A stretch of 64,000 bases of DNA, taken from contig NZ_LT629797.1 of the NCBI RefSeq assembly GCF_900106015.1, positions 3,658,001 to 3,722,000 of the forward strand, given 5' to 3'. Source of the DNA: Pseudomonas sihuiensis. GTDB lineage: Bacteria; Pseudomonadota; Gammaproteobacteria; Pseudomonadales; Pseudomonadaceae. Of the stretch, positions 18,807 through 27,973 are shown piece by piece. The notes beneath the pieces are model-generated. The model did not search any database. It worked only from the letters and a program-made list of their open reading frames with translations, and was not told where the DNA came from. The stretch's first letter is position 1, and every line of letters starts with the position of its first letter. Made by a program: the position numbers and the translations under genes.

Positions 18807-20627
18807 TCAGGCGCCAGCCATCTGCCTAATCGTAAATGCCCTTCGTCCAACCACCGTAAACCCAGTGGACTCCGGTATTGACTGTTCAAAAACACGCCCG
18901 GTCTGCTCCAAGCGCAGATAGCGCGTTGCGCACTTTTTATCCAAACAGTTGGCTTTGAACCCTAAAGGGCTTTGGAAAACCAGCGGAGCCCTGCCAGAGC
19001 ACACCGGGCACTTTTCCAAAGCAAGAATCGCCTGGTTGTGACCTTCCAGGGCTGACGCTTGCGCAGTGGAGTTAGAGGCAACCAATGCCTCCTTGAGCGC
19101 CGTCACTGCCTCCCCGGCCAAGGCCTCAGTAACAATCAGTTCATTTTGCTCTGAATTAACCTGAACCCCCGCAACCTGCTTTGCCTGTTCCAGCACTTTT
19201 TGCGGGATTTTTTGCAACGGCTGCGCATACGTAATCAGAGCCATTCGGCAAAGCACCTGGTCAACCAGCAAGCCAAAGCGCTCCGTGCAATACATGTCCG
19301 TGGGAGACAGCGGTATCCACTGCTCCGGGCAATAAGCCGCATCAATCTCCTGCCCCATTGCCGGCCAGGCGATAAACCGCTCCTTGCTCTGTGGGGTCAC
19401 CTCAGGAGCAGGCGCATCACTCAACCAAGGCACAATGGTAAGCAATACCTCCTCTGGCGCTGAAAGGCCAGGAGAACTGCAAAGCAATTGCCACTCCAGC
19501 CCACGTTGCCGAAGAAGTATGTGCCTTCCGGCCCAGACACCTTCGTCCTGGCCATTCAGATAAGGCAGCAGTGCCCTCCTCATAACCAGACCGGCGTAAC
19601 GAGAATAGACAGAAGCAAGAGACTGGTTCTGCCTGAAGCGCTCTGCTGGCGTGGCACGCTTGGCCTGCGCCACCTTCGCCAACTGATCCCACAAGATAGC
19701 CAGATGCCGATAATGCTGGTCGTGGCCAAGTATGTTGGTCATATGCAGCGCACCTGTCACTTGCGCCTGCCGACTGACCAACAAATACAGACCACTTTGC
19801 TGCAGACCCGTAATCGTCTGGTACAAGCCCTCAAGTTGATTAAGCGTTTTACCAAGCAACGTTGATGCGTTACTGGTTTCCTCTGCGCTGAATGTCATCC
19901 CCCACAAGCGACAAATTTCTTCACGCAGACGGTAATCGACATTCTCCGCCTCATAGAAGCGCAGCGCCTGATTCAGCGTCGCCTGCAAGCCACGCAACTC
20001 CGCCAGGCGTCCGTGCAAATAGCGTTCAATCTTATCCAGCAAGCGCGCAAAGACACGATTCTCATAGATGCCATAGTCATCTTCGCTGAAGCGGGCCAGT
20101 ACCTTCTTGGGGATCACGCCACTCAAGGTCTGCCGCTGCCAGCACTCCGAGTGCGAGGCCAGATGCACCAAAGCCCCTTTTGCCAAACGGCGTGCGCGCC
20201 CGATATCAGCCACCTCATCCTCATAATGCAGATCAAGGCGCGGACGCTGCGAGATGTGATGCAGATGCCCTTGCTTCACCACATCCAGAAGCTGCTCCTC
20301 AAAGGGCTGCAGATGGCTCTTGGCATCAATGATGGAAGCGGGCATCAGGGGGGACATCAAAGGCGCCTGCAGCGCCTCGGCATCAATAGTCGTAATGACC
20401 TTGCTCAGCAATTCCGTTGCCGCCGCCAGACTTTTTTGCGACGGCGTAAAAGTGCAAGCCTCATCACCCAACTGGCAGCGCTGGTCCCCATCACTCACCA
20501 GCACACCCGTAAATACCGGTGTATGTCCATTGAACGCAGGCCCGTCACCCACAGACTGATAGCGACCGGGCGGAATGAGGGCGGGCAAGTGCCGGCACTG
20601 CTCACCAGTAAAACGATCAATCCACAT
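18807..20627 (-). CDS. cnuC: DUF2357/McrC-like protein with C-terminal zinc ribbon (CoCoNuT CnuC-type)
   Basis: 606 residues, last gene of the seven-gene operon. Near residues 178-202 it has the DUF2357 signature DDYGIYENRVFARLLDKIER. DUF2357 proteins are the McrC-like partners of McrB-type NTPases and usually carry a PD-(D/E)xK nuclease; I could not place that catalytic triad with confidence. Near 539-566 there is a zinc ribbon (CPVC, then CLDKKC). The start overlaps the AAA gene stop as TGATG, so production is coupled. In CoCoNuT systems the McrB/McrC pair is thought to act on nucleic acid, probably RNA. The symbol is by architecture and order, not by search. Confidence 0.7.
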   Translation of the reverse strand: MWIDRFTGEQCRHLPALIPPGRYQSVGDGPAFNGHTPVFTGVLVSDGDQRCQLGDEACTFTPSQKSLAAATELLSKVITTIDAEALQAPLMSPLMPASIIDAKSHLQPFEEQLLDVVKQGHLHHISQRPRLDLHYEDEVADIGRARRLAKGALVHLASHSECWQRQTLSGVIPKKVLARFSEDDYGIYENRVFARLLDKIERYLHGRLAELRGLQATLNQALRFYEAENVDYRLREEICRLWGMTFSAEETSNASTLLGKTLNQLEGLYQTITGLQQSGLYLLVSRQAQVTGALHMTNILGHDQHYRHLAILWDQLAKVAQAKRATPAERFRQNQSLASVYSRYAGLVMRRALLPYLNGQDEGVWAGRHILLRQRGLEWQLLCSSPGLSAPEEVLLTIVPWLSDAPAPEVTPQSKERFIAWPAMGQEIDAAYCPEQWIPLSPTDMYCTERFGLLVDQVLCRMALITYAQPLQKIPQKVLEQAKQVAGVQVNSEQNELIVTEALAGEAVTALKEALVASNSTAQASALEGHNQAILALEKCPVCSGRAPLVFQSPLGFKANCLDKKCATRYLRLEQTGRVFEQSIPESTGFTVVGRRAFTIRQMAGA

Positions 20628-23098
20628 CAGCTACGCCCATCCAGGCGACGAATATCAGCCTCCAACAGCTCCATAGACTTGCGCGGATCACCCGCCAGAT
20701 CAGCGCTGATCCAGAACTCCTCCAGAGCGCCCTTCAGATTACGCAGCGTCTCGGCAGAAACGTTGTAGCGGCCGGTCACTTTGCCAGGACGCATGATTCT
20801 CGTGGCCAGCAAGTGATCGAGCGCCTCCCCCGAAGAGGCCCCGCAGGCCAGCATGACAGGGATGAAATCCAGCGCCTGTTTTTCAAAGCGGTTCCCCCAG
20901 CCCAGCTCAAACTGGCTGCCCAACTGTTCGGTGAAGGCATCGCCGGTCAAGTCCTTCAGCAGCTTGACGACCTCCTCCTTGCGCTCAGCACGTGCCTTGC
21001 CAAATGCCTTGCGCAAGGAGCGATAAGAGTAGTTGGCCGGCTCAAACGACTTGATCGTGAAGCGCTTATCCTGCTTGGGCAGAGTCATTACATGAGCACG
21101 ATCATAGGTCTTGTCCGCCAGCTCATTGGTGGTTTCATCATGGTTCGCGGTACCAATAAACCAGACATTGGCTGGCACCCTGATCTTGCGTCCCTCGGCC
21201 AGCATCGCAGGTGCATTGGGCAACGACGTTTCCGAGAGGCTGATCAAGCGCTCATCGGGGTTGTTCTTCTCCAGGGCAGAGAGGAACTCGGCAAAGTATT
21301 GCTCAGGGCGCGACAGGTTCATCTCGTCCAGCAGGATGATGTTGCAGGTGTCTTCCCAACGCGGGGTCTGCGCTTTGTATAGCGCCTGCAAGCAGTCCTT
21401 CTCGTAGAACCGTCGCTCAAAGGCGTTGTAATGACCAAGAAGATCATCCCGATCACGCCAACCGGCCTGCACTGAGATGTCTGTGCAGAAGCCCCCCATT
21501 GCTTTGGCAAAAGCCTTGGCAAGACTTGTTTTACCGGTACCACTGATACCCTGGAAGACATGCAGCTGGCTCATGGCCAAACCACCCAGCAGCACGCGGA
21601 TATCCTCGATCGGATAGAACAGTTCTACATGCTTTTCAGCTTTAGCAATCCGATGCTGTAACTGGGTGGCAAATGTCTCTAGATCAGGCACTTCATCCAG
21701 TTCCATACGCGCCCGGTAATCACGCTCACTATCCATCAGCGACATGGCAGGGAATGGCGTCTGGGTCTTCTGCGCACTGGTCAGCTGCTCGATGCGGCTT
21801 TCCAGATCATCAATGTGAACGGTAAGGGTATTCTTGTGTTGCTCCAGAACACGTTTCTCACGCGCCACAGCCTCAAGCTCTGTAGCCGCGACACGCTTGT
21901 TGCTCAACTCACGACGCAGCTCATCCCGCTCAGGGCGTAGCTCAGCTACTTCTCTTTCAAGATCAGCCTTGCTGTCACGCAGGTAGTCATTATCGCGCTG
22001 CAATTGCGCCGTATCCGATTGCTCCAGGCTGCGCTTGAGTTCACGGTTTTCCTGACGCAGCGCTTCCAGTTGCTGCAGGATCTCAGCTCCGGATACTTCG
22101 CCCAGGGATTGCTTGAGCTCCTGAATATCGAGCAGCTGCTCCTTGAGTTCATTCGCCTTGCTCCAGGCCCGCTCACGCTGCTCTTCCAGCTTGGCAACAA
22201 CCTGGTGATGATTCGCCCGCTCGGATGCCATTTCCTCATCCAGACGCTGCTGCAAGGCCTTTTCCTCTGCCTGGATATCCGCCCACTCACGATCCAGGCG
22301 GCTACGCGCACGATCTAACTCGACCACTTTCTGCTTGATGTCGTGCTCACGCTGATCAAGCAACCTGACACGTTCAGCCTCTGCCTCCGTGCAACTGAAC
22401 TTGACCTCCGCCAGCCGCCTTGCTGCCTGGGAAATTTCACCGTCGAGCTGGTGCTTGTCTTCGCGCAACGACTGAAGATCCGCTTCATGCTGACGCACCT
22501 GCTGACGTTGTTGCGCCTCCAGCTTACGTAAAGCCGCTTCGTTTTCCGCAACAAAGCCGGCTTGCGCATTGGCCTCTCGCATATTCAGGGAACGCTCGGC
22601 CTCCAAATTTTCGGCCATCTTCAGCGCCAATTCCTGCTGAGCCTCAAGCAGCTTGTCCCACTCAGCCTTGAGCTCAGCTTTCTCTGCATCCAGTCCGGAG
22701 CGGACGGCCACAAGCGCTTCCTGTTCGGCTACCTGCGCCAGTGCCGCCGCCTCGGCAGTTTCAGCTAGTTTGCTGGCAGCAGCCCACCTCTCGGCATATT
22801 CGTCATGCAAACGCTCCTTGAAGCGCACCAACTCCTTGCAGAGCGTGGCGAATTGCTCAATCCAGCGAACCAGATCACTGTCGCCCTCAAAACGCTCGCA
22901 GACGCCGCGCAACCACTCACGCTCGACAGAAATATCCAGTGTCATGTCAAAAGACTGATAGGCCTTGGAAGCGTTCTCGAAAGAAGCGCTCCATACATTC
23001 ACTTGCTGCTCCACTGAAGCACGGGCCATACCGACCGCAGACGGTGCCGCTGCAGGGATTTGCTGTGGACCAAACTTGTTCGAGCTTTTCTTGCCCAT
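20627..23098 (-). CDS. cnuB: McrB-like AAA+ NTPase with a very long N-terminal coiled coil (CoCoNuT CnuB-type)
   Basis: About 823 residues. After a short N-terminal helical part, residues from about 90 to 440 are charged, Glu/Gln/Arg/Leu-rich heptad sequence, a coiled coil of SMC-like length. The AAA+ domain follows: Walker A GISGTGKTS near 516, Walker B IILLDEMNLSRPEQYFAEFL near 587 and sensor-1 FIGTANHDETT near 648. The MNLSRPEQYF stretch is typical of McrB. The start at 23098 (TAATG overlap with the previous stop) is preferred because AAGGA lies 9 bases ahead; an ATG at 23107 directly abuts that site. It is followed by the DUF2357 partner, as in McrBC pairs. Confidence 0.8.
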   Translation of the reverse strand: MGKKSSNKFGPQQIPAAAPSAVGMARASVEQQVNVWSASFENASKAYQSFDMTLDISVEREWLRGVCERFEGDSDLVRWIEQFATLCKELVRFKERLHDEYAERWAAASKLAETAEAAALAQVAEQEALVAVRSGLDAEKAELKAEWDKLLEAQQELALKMAENLEAERSLNMREANAQAGFVAENEAALRKLEAQQRQQVRQHEADLQSLREDKHQLDGEISQAARRLAEVKFSCTEAEAERVRLLDQREHDIKQKVVELDRARSRLDREWADIQAEEKALQQRLDEEMASERANHHQVVAKLEEQRERAWSKANELKEQLLDIQELKQSLGEVSGAEILQQLEALRQENRELKRSLEQSDTAQLQRDNDYLRDSKADLEREVAELRPERDELRRELSNKRVAATELEAVAREKRVLEQHKNTLTVHIDDLESRIEQLTSAQKTQTPFPAMSLMDSERDYRARMELDEVPDLETFATQLQHRIAKAEKHVELFYPIEDIRVLLGGLAMSQLHVFQGISGTGKTSLAKAFAKAMGGFCTDISVQAGWRDRDDLLGHYNAFERRFYEKDCLQALYKAQTPRWEDTCNIILLDEMNLSRPEQYFAEFLSALEKNNPDERLISLSETSLPNAPAMLAEGRKIRVPANVWFIGTANHDETTNELADKTYDRAHVMTLPKQDKRFTIKSFEPANYSYRSLRKAFGKARAERKEEVVKLLKDLTGDAFTEQLGSQFELGWGNRFEKQALDFIPVMLACGASSGEALDHLLATRIMRPGKVTGRYNVSAETLRNLKGALEEFWISADLAGDPRKSMELLEADIRRLDGRS

Positions 23099-24588
23099 TA
23101 CATCCATTCCTTAAAAAATTCGGTGAAGCCCAGCGCGTACTGGATGTTATCCAGCGTTTCCTCATAGGTGAGGGGGGCGACTTCTCGTCCGGTAAAGCGG
23201 CTCTGCGCATGGCTGCTGCGGTTACGCAAATCCGCAAGCAGCAACAGCCTGTCAAGTTGCAGCTCGCGAGCTAACAGCGTCTTGAACGGGTGCCCGGAGT
23301 GGTTGAGCGTTCCCATTGCTGCAGCAAACAGCAAAGCCTTCAGGGAGCTGCCTGGCCGAGAGCAAGCCAAAATGATCTGATTGATGTTTTGCCCGGCTAG
23401 TTTGCTGATTACCCCGTCGGTAAACGCCGGCAACTGCAAGGCGGATAGCACGCGCGCATTTAGCCCTCGGCCAAGGTTTTTCTGTTTGGGCAGATGGCCT
23501 GCTTCAACTGGATATTGGTGAATCAACCACTGCATGAGGACCTCAAGCAGTTTCTGGCACTCCATCACTGCAGCATCCAGTTCCTGCTCACTCTGGTCGC
23601 CTTGTTCCAGCTTGTTCATACGCAGTAGCAGGGCTGCCAAATGCCGCTTGATATCCGGTTGCCGCGCCGCCCAGGGGTATTCCGTGAGCACCTGCATATC
23701 CGCCTGCTGGCGCATGGCCTGCAGCCACTGCTCAACCGTCTGATCATCCGCACGCGGAACAGAAACCAAAGGCTGCAAATGGTTGAGCAGGTACTTGCTA
23801 CCCCCCTCAGTCTGCTCCCGCAAAGCATCCTGTAACCACCAGGCGTTGGCTCGCAGCGCAAACGGATCGTCGACTGCCCACAGCTCCAGCCCCTCGTCAT
23901 CAGGCTTGGCCCAGAGCAGTACCCTTGCAGGCTTGGCGGTATCATCCAGCCGCTGCACCCCAGACAACTTAAGGAATTGCGGGAACTGGCCGCTATCGAG
24001 CTGCCGAGCTGCCCGGCAATCATCCCGATAGTCGCGATAAGCTATCGCCAGAGCCTCATGATCCAACGTCGGCAGTGATGACTTGCCCGCCGCCATCACA
24101 AACGGCCGGATTGACTTGCCGCTTTTCCGCTCCCCTTTGAATACGGGATAGCGTTGCAGCGGATCTTCGGGCTCGATCGAATCAAGCTGCTCAGCGAAGC
24201 GTGGCCAGAACTGACCACTGATAGCATCCTGGAACAGATAACCAGCCTTCAGGTTGTCATCCTCAACAGACTCACCATCCAGCAGTTGCTCGCCTTTTTC
24301 AGTCAGCCCACGGGCACTATCAGTCAGCCAGCCGTTACTCACCCCTTGAGCCAGTATCAGCTTGATCAGATTGACATGCAGCCCGGTCAACTCAGCGATT
24401 GCCTCCGCTTGCGTCAACTGTGCCCGGATCAACCCCAGCACAGCGCGCTGGAACAGATTCAACTGAGCCTCTTTTGCCTCGGGATAAAGCACGCGATGAA
24501 CCAGCACCGGCCACAACAAGGGCCTAGCCTCGCCGCGAGGCTTTTCAGCAAACTGCAGATAAGTACCGGTTTCAGCGAATGCAGCCAT
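23098..24588 (-). CDS. cnuE: Winged-helix/HEPN-like effector candidate (CoCoNuT CnuE position)
   Basis: About 496 residues from the ATG at 24588 behind GGGGGTGAG; longer in-frame starts lie inside the helicase gene. The N-terminal 120 residues look like a winged-helix region (VLGLIRAQLTQAEAIAELTG). The C-terminal 130 residues are helical and carry RNRSSH at about 455-460, which fits the HEPN ribonuclease motif R-N-x3-H. HEPN enzymes are metal-independent RNases common in abortive defence. The gene overlaps the helicase by 17 bp and lies between helicase and McrB, the effector position in type III CoCoNuT loci. The HEPN call rests on this motif and predicted helicity. Confidence 0.6.
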   Translation of the reverse strand: MAAFAETGTYLQFAEKPRGEARPLLWPVLVHRVLYPEAKEAQLNLFQRAVLGLIRAQLTQAEAIAELTGLHVNLIKLILAQGVSNGWLTDSARGLTEKGEQLLDGESVEDDNLKAGYLFQDAISGQFWPRFAEQLDSIEPEDPLQRYPVFKGERKSGKSIRPFVMAAGKSSLPTLDHEALAIAYRDYRDDCRAARQLDSGQFPQFLKLSGVQRLDDTAKPARVLLWAKPDDEGLELWAVDDPFALRANAWWLQDALREQTEGGSKYLLNHLQPLVSVPRADDQTVEQWLQAMRQQADMQVLTEYPWAARQPDIKRHLAALLLRMNKLEQGDQSEQELDAAVMECQKLLEVLMQWLIHQYPVEAGHLPKQKNLGRGLNARVLSALQLPAFTDGVISKLAGQNINQIILACSRPGSSLKALLFAAAMGTLNHSGHPFKTLLARELQLDRLLLLADLRNRSSHAQSRFTGREVAPLTYEETLDNIQYALGFTEFFKEWM

Positions 24589-27500
24589 GCTCACCCCCAC
24601 ACAGCTGATAAAAAGCAGCCAGAGCTGGTACAGCCTCTTGTGCATCCGGGTTACTGGCCAAAGCAGCATCCCCGACACAAATCAGCATCTGCCTTTGCCG
24701 GCTCATGGCCACGTTCATGCGGTTTGGCAAACGCAGGAAACCAAACTGACGGTTCAGTTGCAGCTCACGCTCACCCCCCTCGCTGGCAGCAGCTCGCACC
24801 GAGCGATTGGGCTGGAAACTGCGCACGCAAGACAGCAGCACCACATCGAACTCCTTGCCCTGGAAGGCGTCCACCGAGCCAACCCGCAAGCGTTCCTCTG
24901 CAACCACGCTTCCATCTGCCTGCACCTTGCGGGTCAACTTGAACTGCTCATGCGGCTCGTAGCCCCCCTCGCGCTTTACCATCAAGGGAGTACCGTCGAT
25001 TTTCTGCTGAGCGAGCTTCTCCATGATCAGATCGCGCTGTGCCGCGTAGAAAGTAATGATGCCAACAGACAACGCCTCACCGCCGGCCTGCATCAGCTTT
25101 ACCACTTCGTCAGCAATGCGCTGCGCCTCAATCTCTCGAACCCGGCTAGTTCCCCGGCGCTGATCACGCCCCTGCACCGCCGGCACATCAATCCACTGAC
25201 AAACATGGCCGCGGTAGGACTCCGCCAGCGGCCCCAGCCTGGAAAGCAGCTCCTGGCTGAATACAAACGCATCTGCCGGCCTGCCGGAATGCAGAACCCC
25301 CAGGTTTTCACATTCGTAGAAGTGCTTACTGACAAAGTTGCCCAAGACCGGATGCATGCGGAACTGGGTATCAAGCATCACCACACGGCGAATCGAATCC
25401 TGCTTTTCCAAATCCTGTAGCTTGACCCGCATACGCTCGAAAAGACTGGATCGGAAAGCCGCCAGTTGCAGTTCGGTCAGTTCATGCTCCTCCTGCAACT
25501 GCCCCTCGATATCCGGCTCAAGCATGTGCGGGAGCTGGCGGTCATCGCCCACCAGAACAATCCGCCGCTTGGCCATGGACATCGGAATAAACAGATCCAA
25601 TGGATTGGCCCGTGCTGCCTCGTCGATGACAACCGTATCGAACTCGATATCCGAGTTGGAGCTAGTGGATACCTCTTTCAACATTTCCATCTGCTTGCCC
25701 GCAGCCTGCTGGCAGGTTGCACCGACCACCATCGAATACTCATTGACCACAGCCCGCGCAGCGGAACGATCGGACTCCAGACTATCGACCAGTTGCTCCA
25801 AGACCCATGCAACCCCCTGCTTGCGCTTGGCCATGCGGTCTTCCAGATAGCGATCCACCTCATCAAGCAGCGCTAGGCCATCAGGGTCTACCTGGCGTTT
25901 CAGCGCAGCCGGCCGGTAATCCGGCAAGTGCTGATCAAGCAACAGATCCTTCCAGATCTTCAGAGCCTGAAGGGTCGCCGGCTCAACGTGCGAGCTGTCG
26001 GCAAGTTCTTCCAGCAGGCGCAGCAGCTCCGGGGCCACACCTTTTTCATGGCGCTTGAGCCAGCTCAGCAGATCCCAGGCACGCTCGCCGCCATCATCGG
26101 TAAAGGCAGCAACCTCGACACGCAGAGCACGGATACGCCTGAGCAGCTGAGAGGGAGGCAGACCTCCCGCAGCTGTAGCCGGCGCTTGACCGGCAAGCGT
26201 ATCGATATACTCCTCGAACTGACTTTCAAGCCGGGGCGGCAATGCCAGGCCGCTTTGCTCCAGTTCACGCAAGTCATGCAAAAGGCGCTGGAACTCATCC
26301 GCCTGCTGTGCAGGGCCGGTACTCGCTACCCGGGCAAGGGCCAACCTCGCGGAAATGGCCCGCAACTGCTCAAGCTCAGGGAAGCGGCTGTATTCCTGCG
26401 CAATCTTGCGGTGCAAATGAGCCGCCTGGCGTTCCAGCCAAGGCTCAATCAAAGCCGCCTGATCACTCTCGCCGTGCTTGCCGCCCACCCGCGCGCCAGG
26501 TAAGCCGAATACATCGCTACGCTCCAGTGCATTGTCGACGGCATCATGCTGAAAACTGCTGACCAGTACCTGCGCCGCAATATTCTGCTTCTCCGCTCGC
26601 TCACCCAGACAACGCTGCAATGCTGCAATAACCTGGGTTTTACCGGTACCAGGAGGGCCGATGATGATTGCCAGATCAGGGGTATTGAGCGCGCAATCCA
26701 GCGCCAGCGCCTGCTTCTCGGTCGGCTTGCCACCCTTGAAAGACTCCAGCACGTATGGGGTCAGCCCGCTGATCGGGCGTCGTCGCGCAGCAGGAACCGC
26801 AACCCCTTCCAGCAGCCATTTCAATTGCGGCAGCCGCTTGCCCGAGTCAATCGACTGCTTGGCTGCCAAGCGACGCTTACCCATCGAACGTTGGCCGGCA
26901 AGAGACAGATACAACCAGCCCTCCCCCGCTTTCGGTCGGATGTTGGTCTTACCCGCCGCCTGTTTGAAAATCACGCAATCTGGCTCGAAGCGAATAGTCC
27001 CCCGCGGAGCATTGGCAGTCCTTTGAGCCTTCTCGGATGAAAGCTCTTCCAGCCAGTCCGGGCGCTGATCGCCCAGATCAAACTGATCATTGCTGCTCAG
27101 CTCCAGATCGCGCCAGCGCTCGCGGAACGCCTGATACTGCTCCTGCGACTTGGGAATCAGACGCCAGGCATTGCCACGCCCCTCCTGAAAGCCGTGGCAC
27201 TCGGCGTAAGCCAGAGAACCCAAACTTTCTGCCTGCTCTAAAGCTCTTTGCCACTCTTTATCGTTGTAAAGATTCCAGAGTTCGAGATAGCTGGCGTTGT
27301 CACGCAGCGCCGCACTCAGCAGAGCCTGCTGACTGGCGCTGCCGAGCGCAGCCGCAACAGAGGCATCCTTAAATTCAAATTGGCCAAGCAGGATGGAGAA
27401 TGCACCATCACGATGGGTATGACGGTTAACACGCTTGAGCAGAAAACTGCCATCCTGGCGCTGCTCGACATCGGCACGCCAGCCATTACCCAGCAACTGA

Positions 27501-27967
27501 AAACCGCCCTTGCTAGCGGTGTTGCTGAAACGAGCAACCGTCAGCCAGTCCCCCTCGGCCAGACCCTTCACCACAAAGTGCTCGACAAACCAGCGACAGG
27601 CCAGTTCAACAGTGCTGCCGGCAATTTCGCGCTTGGCGTGCAAATCCTCAGCAAGCAGCTCATCAACACCCAGTTCAAGCTGCATTGCCGTTACTTCAAC
27701 CGGTGCGCAGTATTGCACCAGCAGCTCGTTTTTCTTCGTACCGGTCAGCAACCAGCGGGTCTGATCACGCAGGGCCAGACGGCCAAATATTTCGGCATCG
27801 GCCTTGGCACAATTGACGCGGATGCGCACATCTCCCTGTACCGCCAGCCAGTCATCTTGATAGCGCTGCAGGAAAATAGCCTGCCCGTCCTGCAAGGCAT
27901 CCACAGACTCATCTGTAGAAAGCGCCAGCACATCGGCTGACAGCATGGGGAAATCTTTAAATTCCAT
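24572..27967 (-). CDS. cnuH: Upf1-like superfamily 1 helicase (CoCoNuT CnuH-type)
   Basis: 1131 residues. The N-terminal 400 residues are not recognised. AAA_11/AAA_12-type helicase motifs follow: Walker A IIGPPGTGKTQVIAAL near 436, a long helical insertion, DExx-type Walker B VVIDEAARANPLDLF near 779, VLVGDDRQLPHML, and C-terminal motifs VGSVDAFQGKEFDVVLLSC near 1030 and PNRMNVAMSRQRQ. Upf1-like SF1 helicases translocate 5'-3' on RNA or DNA. It begins 6 bp after the kinase stop. Its order before the HEPN-like, McrB and McrC genes fits the H-E-B-C arrangement. I saw no fused phospholipase-D or PD-(D/E)xK nuclease at the C-terminus. Confidence 0.8.
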   Translation of the reverse strand: MEFKDFPMLSADVLALSTDESVDALQDGQAIFLQRYQDDWLAVQGDVRIRVNCAKADAEIFGRLALRDQTRWLLTGTKKNELLVQYCAPVEVTAMQLELGVDELLAEDLHAKREIAGSTVELACRWFVEHFVVKGLAEGDWLTVARFSNTASKGGFQLLGNGWRADVEQRQDGSFLLKRVNRHTHRDGAFSILLGQFEFKDASVAAALGSASQQALLSAALRDNASYLELWNLYNDKEWQRALEQAESLGSLAYAECHGFQEGRGNAWRLIPKSQEQYQAFRERWRDLELSSNDQFDLGDQRPDWLEELSSEKAQRTANAPRGTIRFEPDCVIFKQAAGKTNIRPKAGEGWLYLSLAGQRSMGKRRLAAKQSIDSGKRLPQLKWLLEGVAVPAARRRPISGLTPYVLESFKGGKPTEKQALALDCALNTPDLAIIIGPPGTGKTQVIAALQRCLGERAEKQNIAAQVLVSSFQHDAVDNALERSDVFGLPGARVGGKHGESDQAALIEPWLERQAAHLHRKIAQEYSRFPELEQLRAISARLALARVASTGPAQQADEFQRLLHDLRELEQSGLALPPRLESQFEEYIDTLAGQAPATAAGGLPPSQLLRRIRALRVEVAAFTDDGGERAWDLLSWLKRHEKGVAPELLRLLEELADSSHVEPATLQALKIWKDLLLDQHLPDYRPAALKRQVDPDGLALLDEVDRYLEDRMAKRKQGVAWVLEQLVDSLESDRSAARAVVNEYSMVVGATCQQAAGKQMEMLKEVSTSSNSDIEFDTVVIDEAARANPLDLFIPMSMAKRRIVLVGDDRQLPHMLEPDIEGQLQEEHELTELQLAAFRSSLFERMRVKLQDLEKQDSIRRVVMLDTQFRMHPVLGNFVSKHFYECENLGVLHSGRPADAFVFSQELLSRLGPLAESYRGHVCQWIDVPAVQGRDQRRGTSRVREIEAQRIADEVVKLMQAGGEALSVGIITFYAAQRDLIMEKLAQQKIDGTPLMVKREGGYEPHEQFKLTRKVQADGSVVAEERLRVGSVDAFQGKEFDVVLLSCVRSFQPNRSVRAAASEGGERELQLNRQFGFLRLPNRMNVAMSRQRQMLICVGDAALASNPDAQEAVPALAAFYQLCGGEHGCIR

Positions 27968-27973
27968 TTGCTA

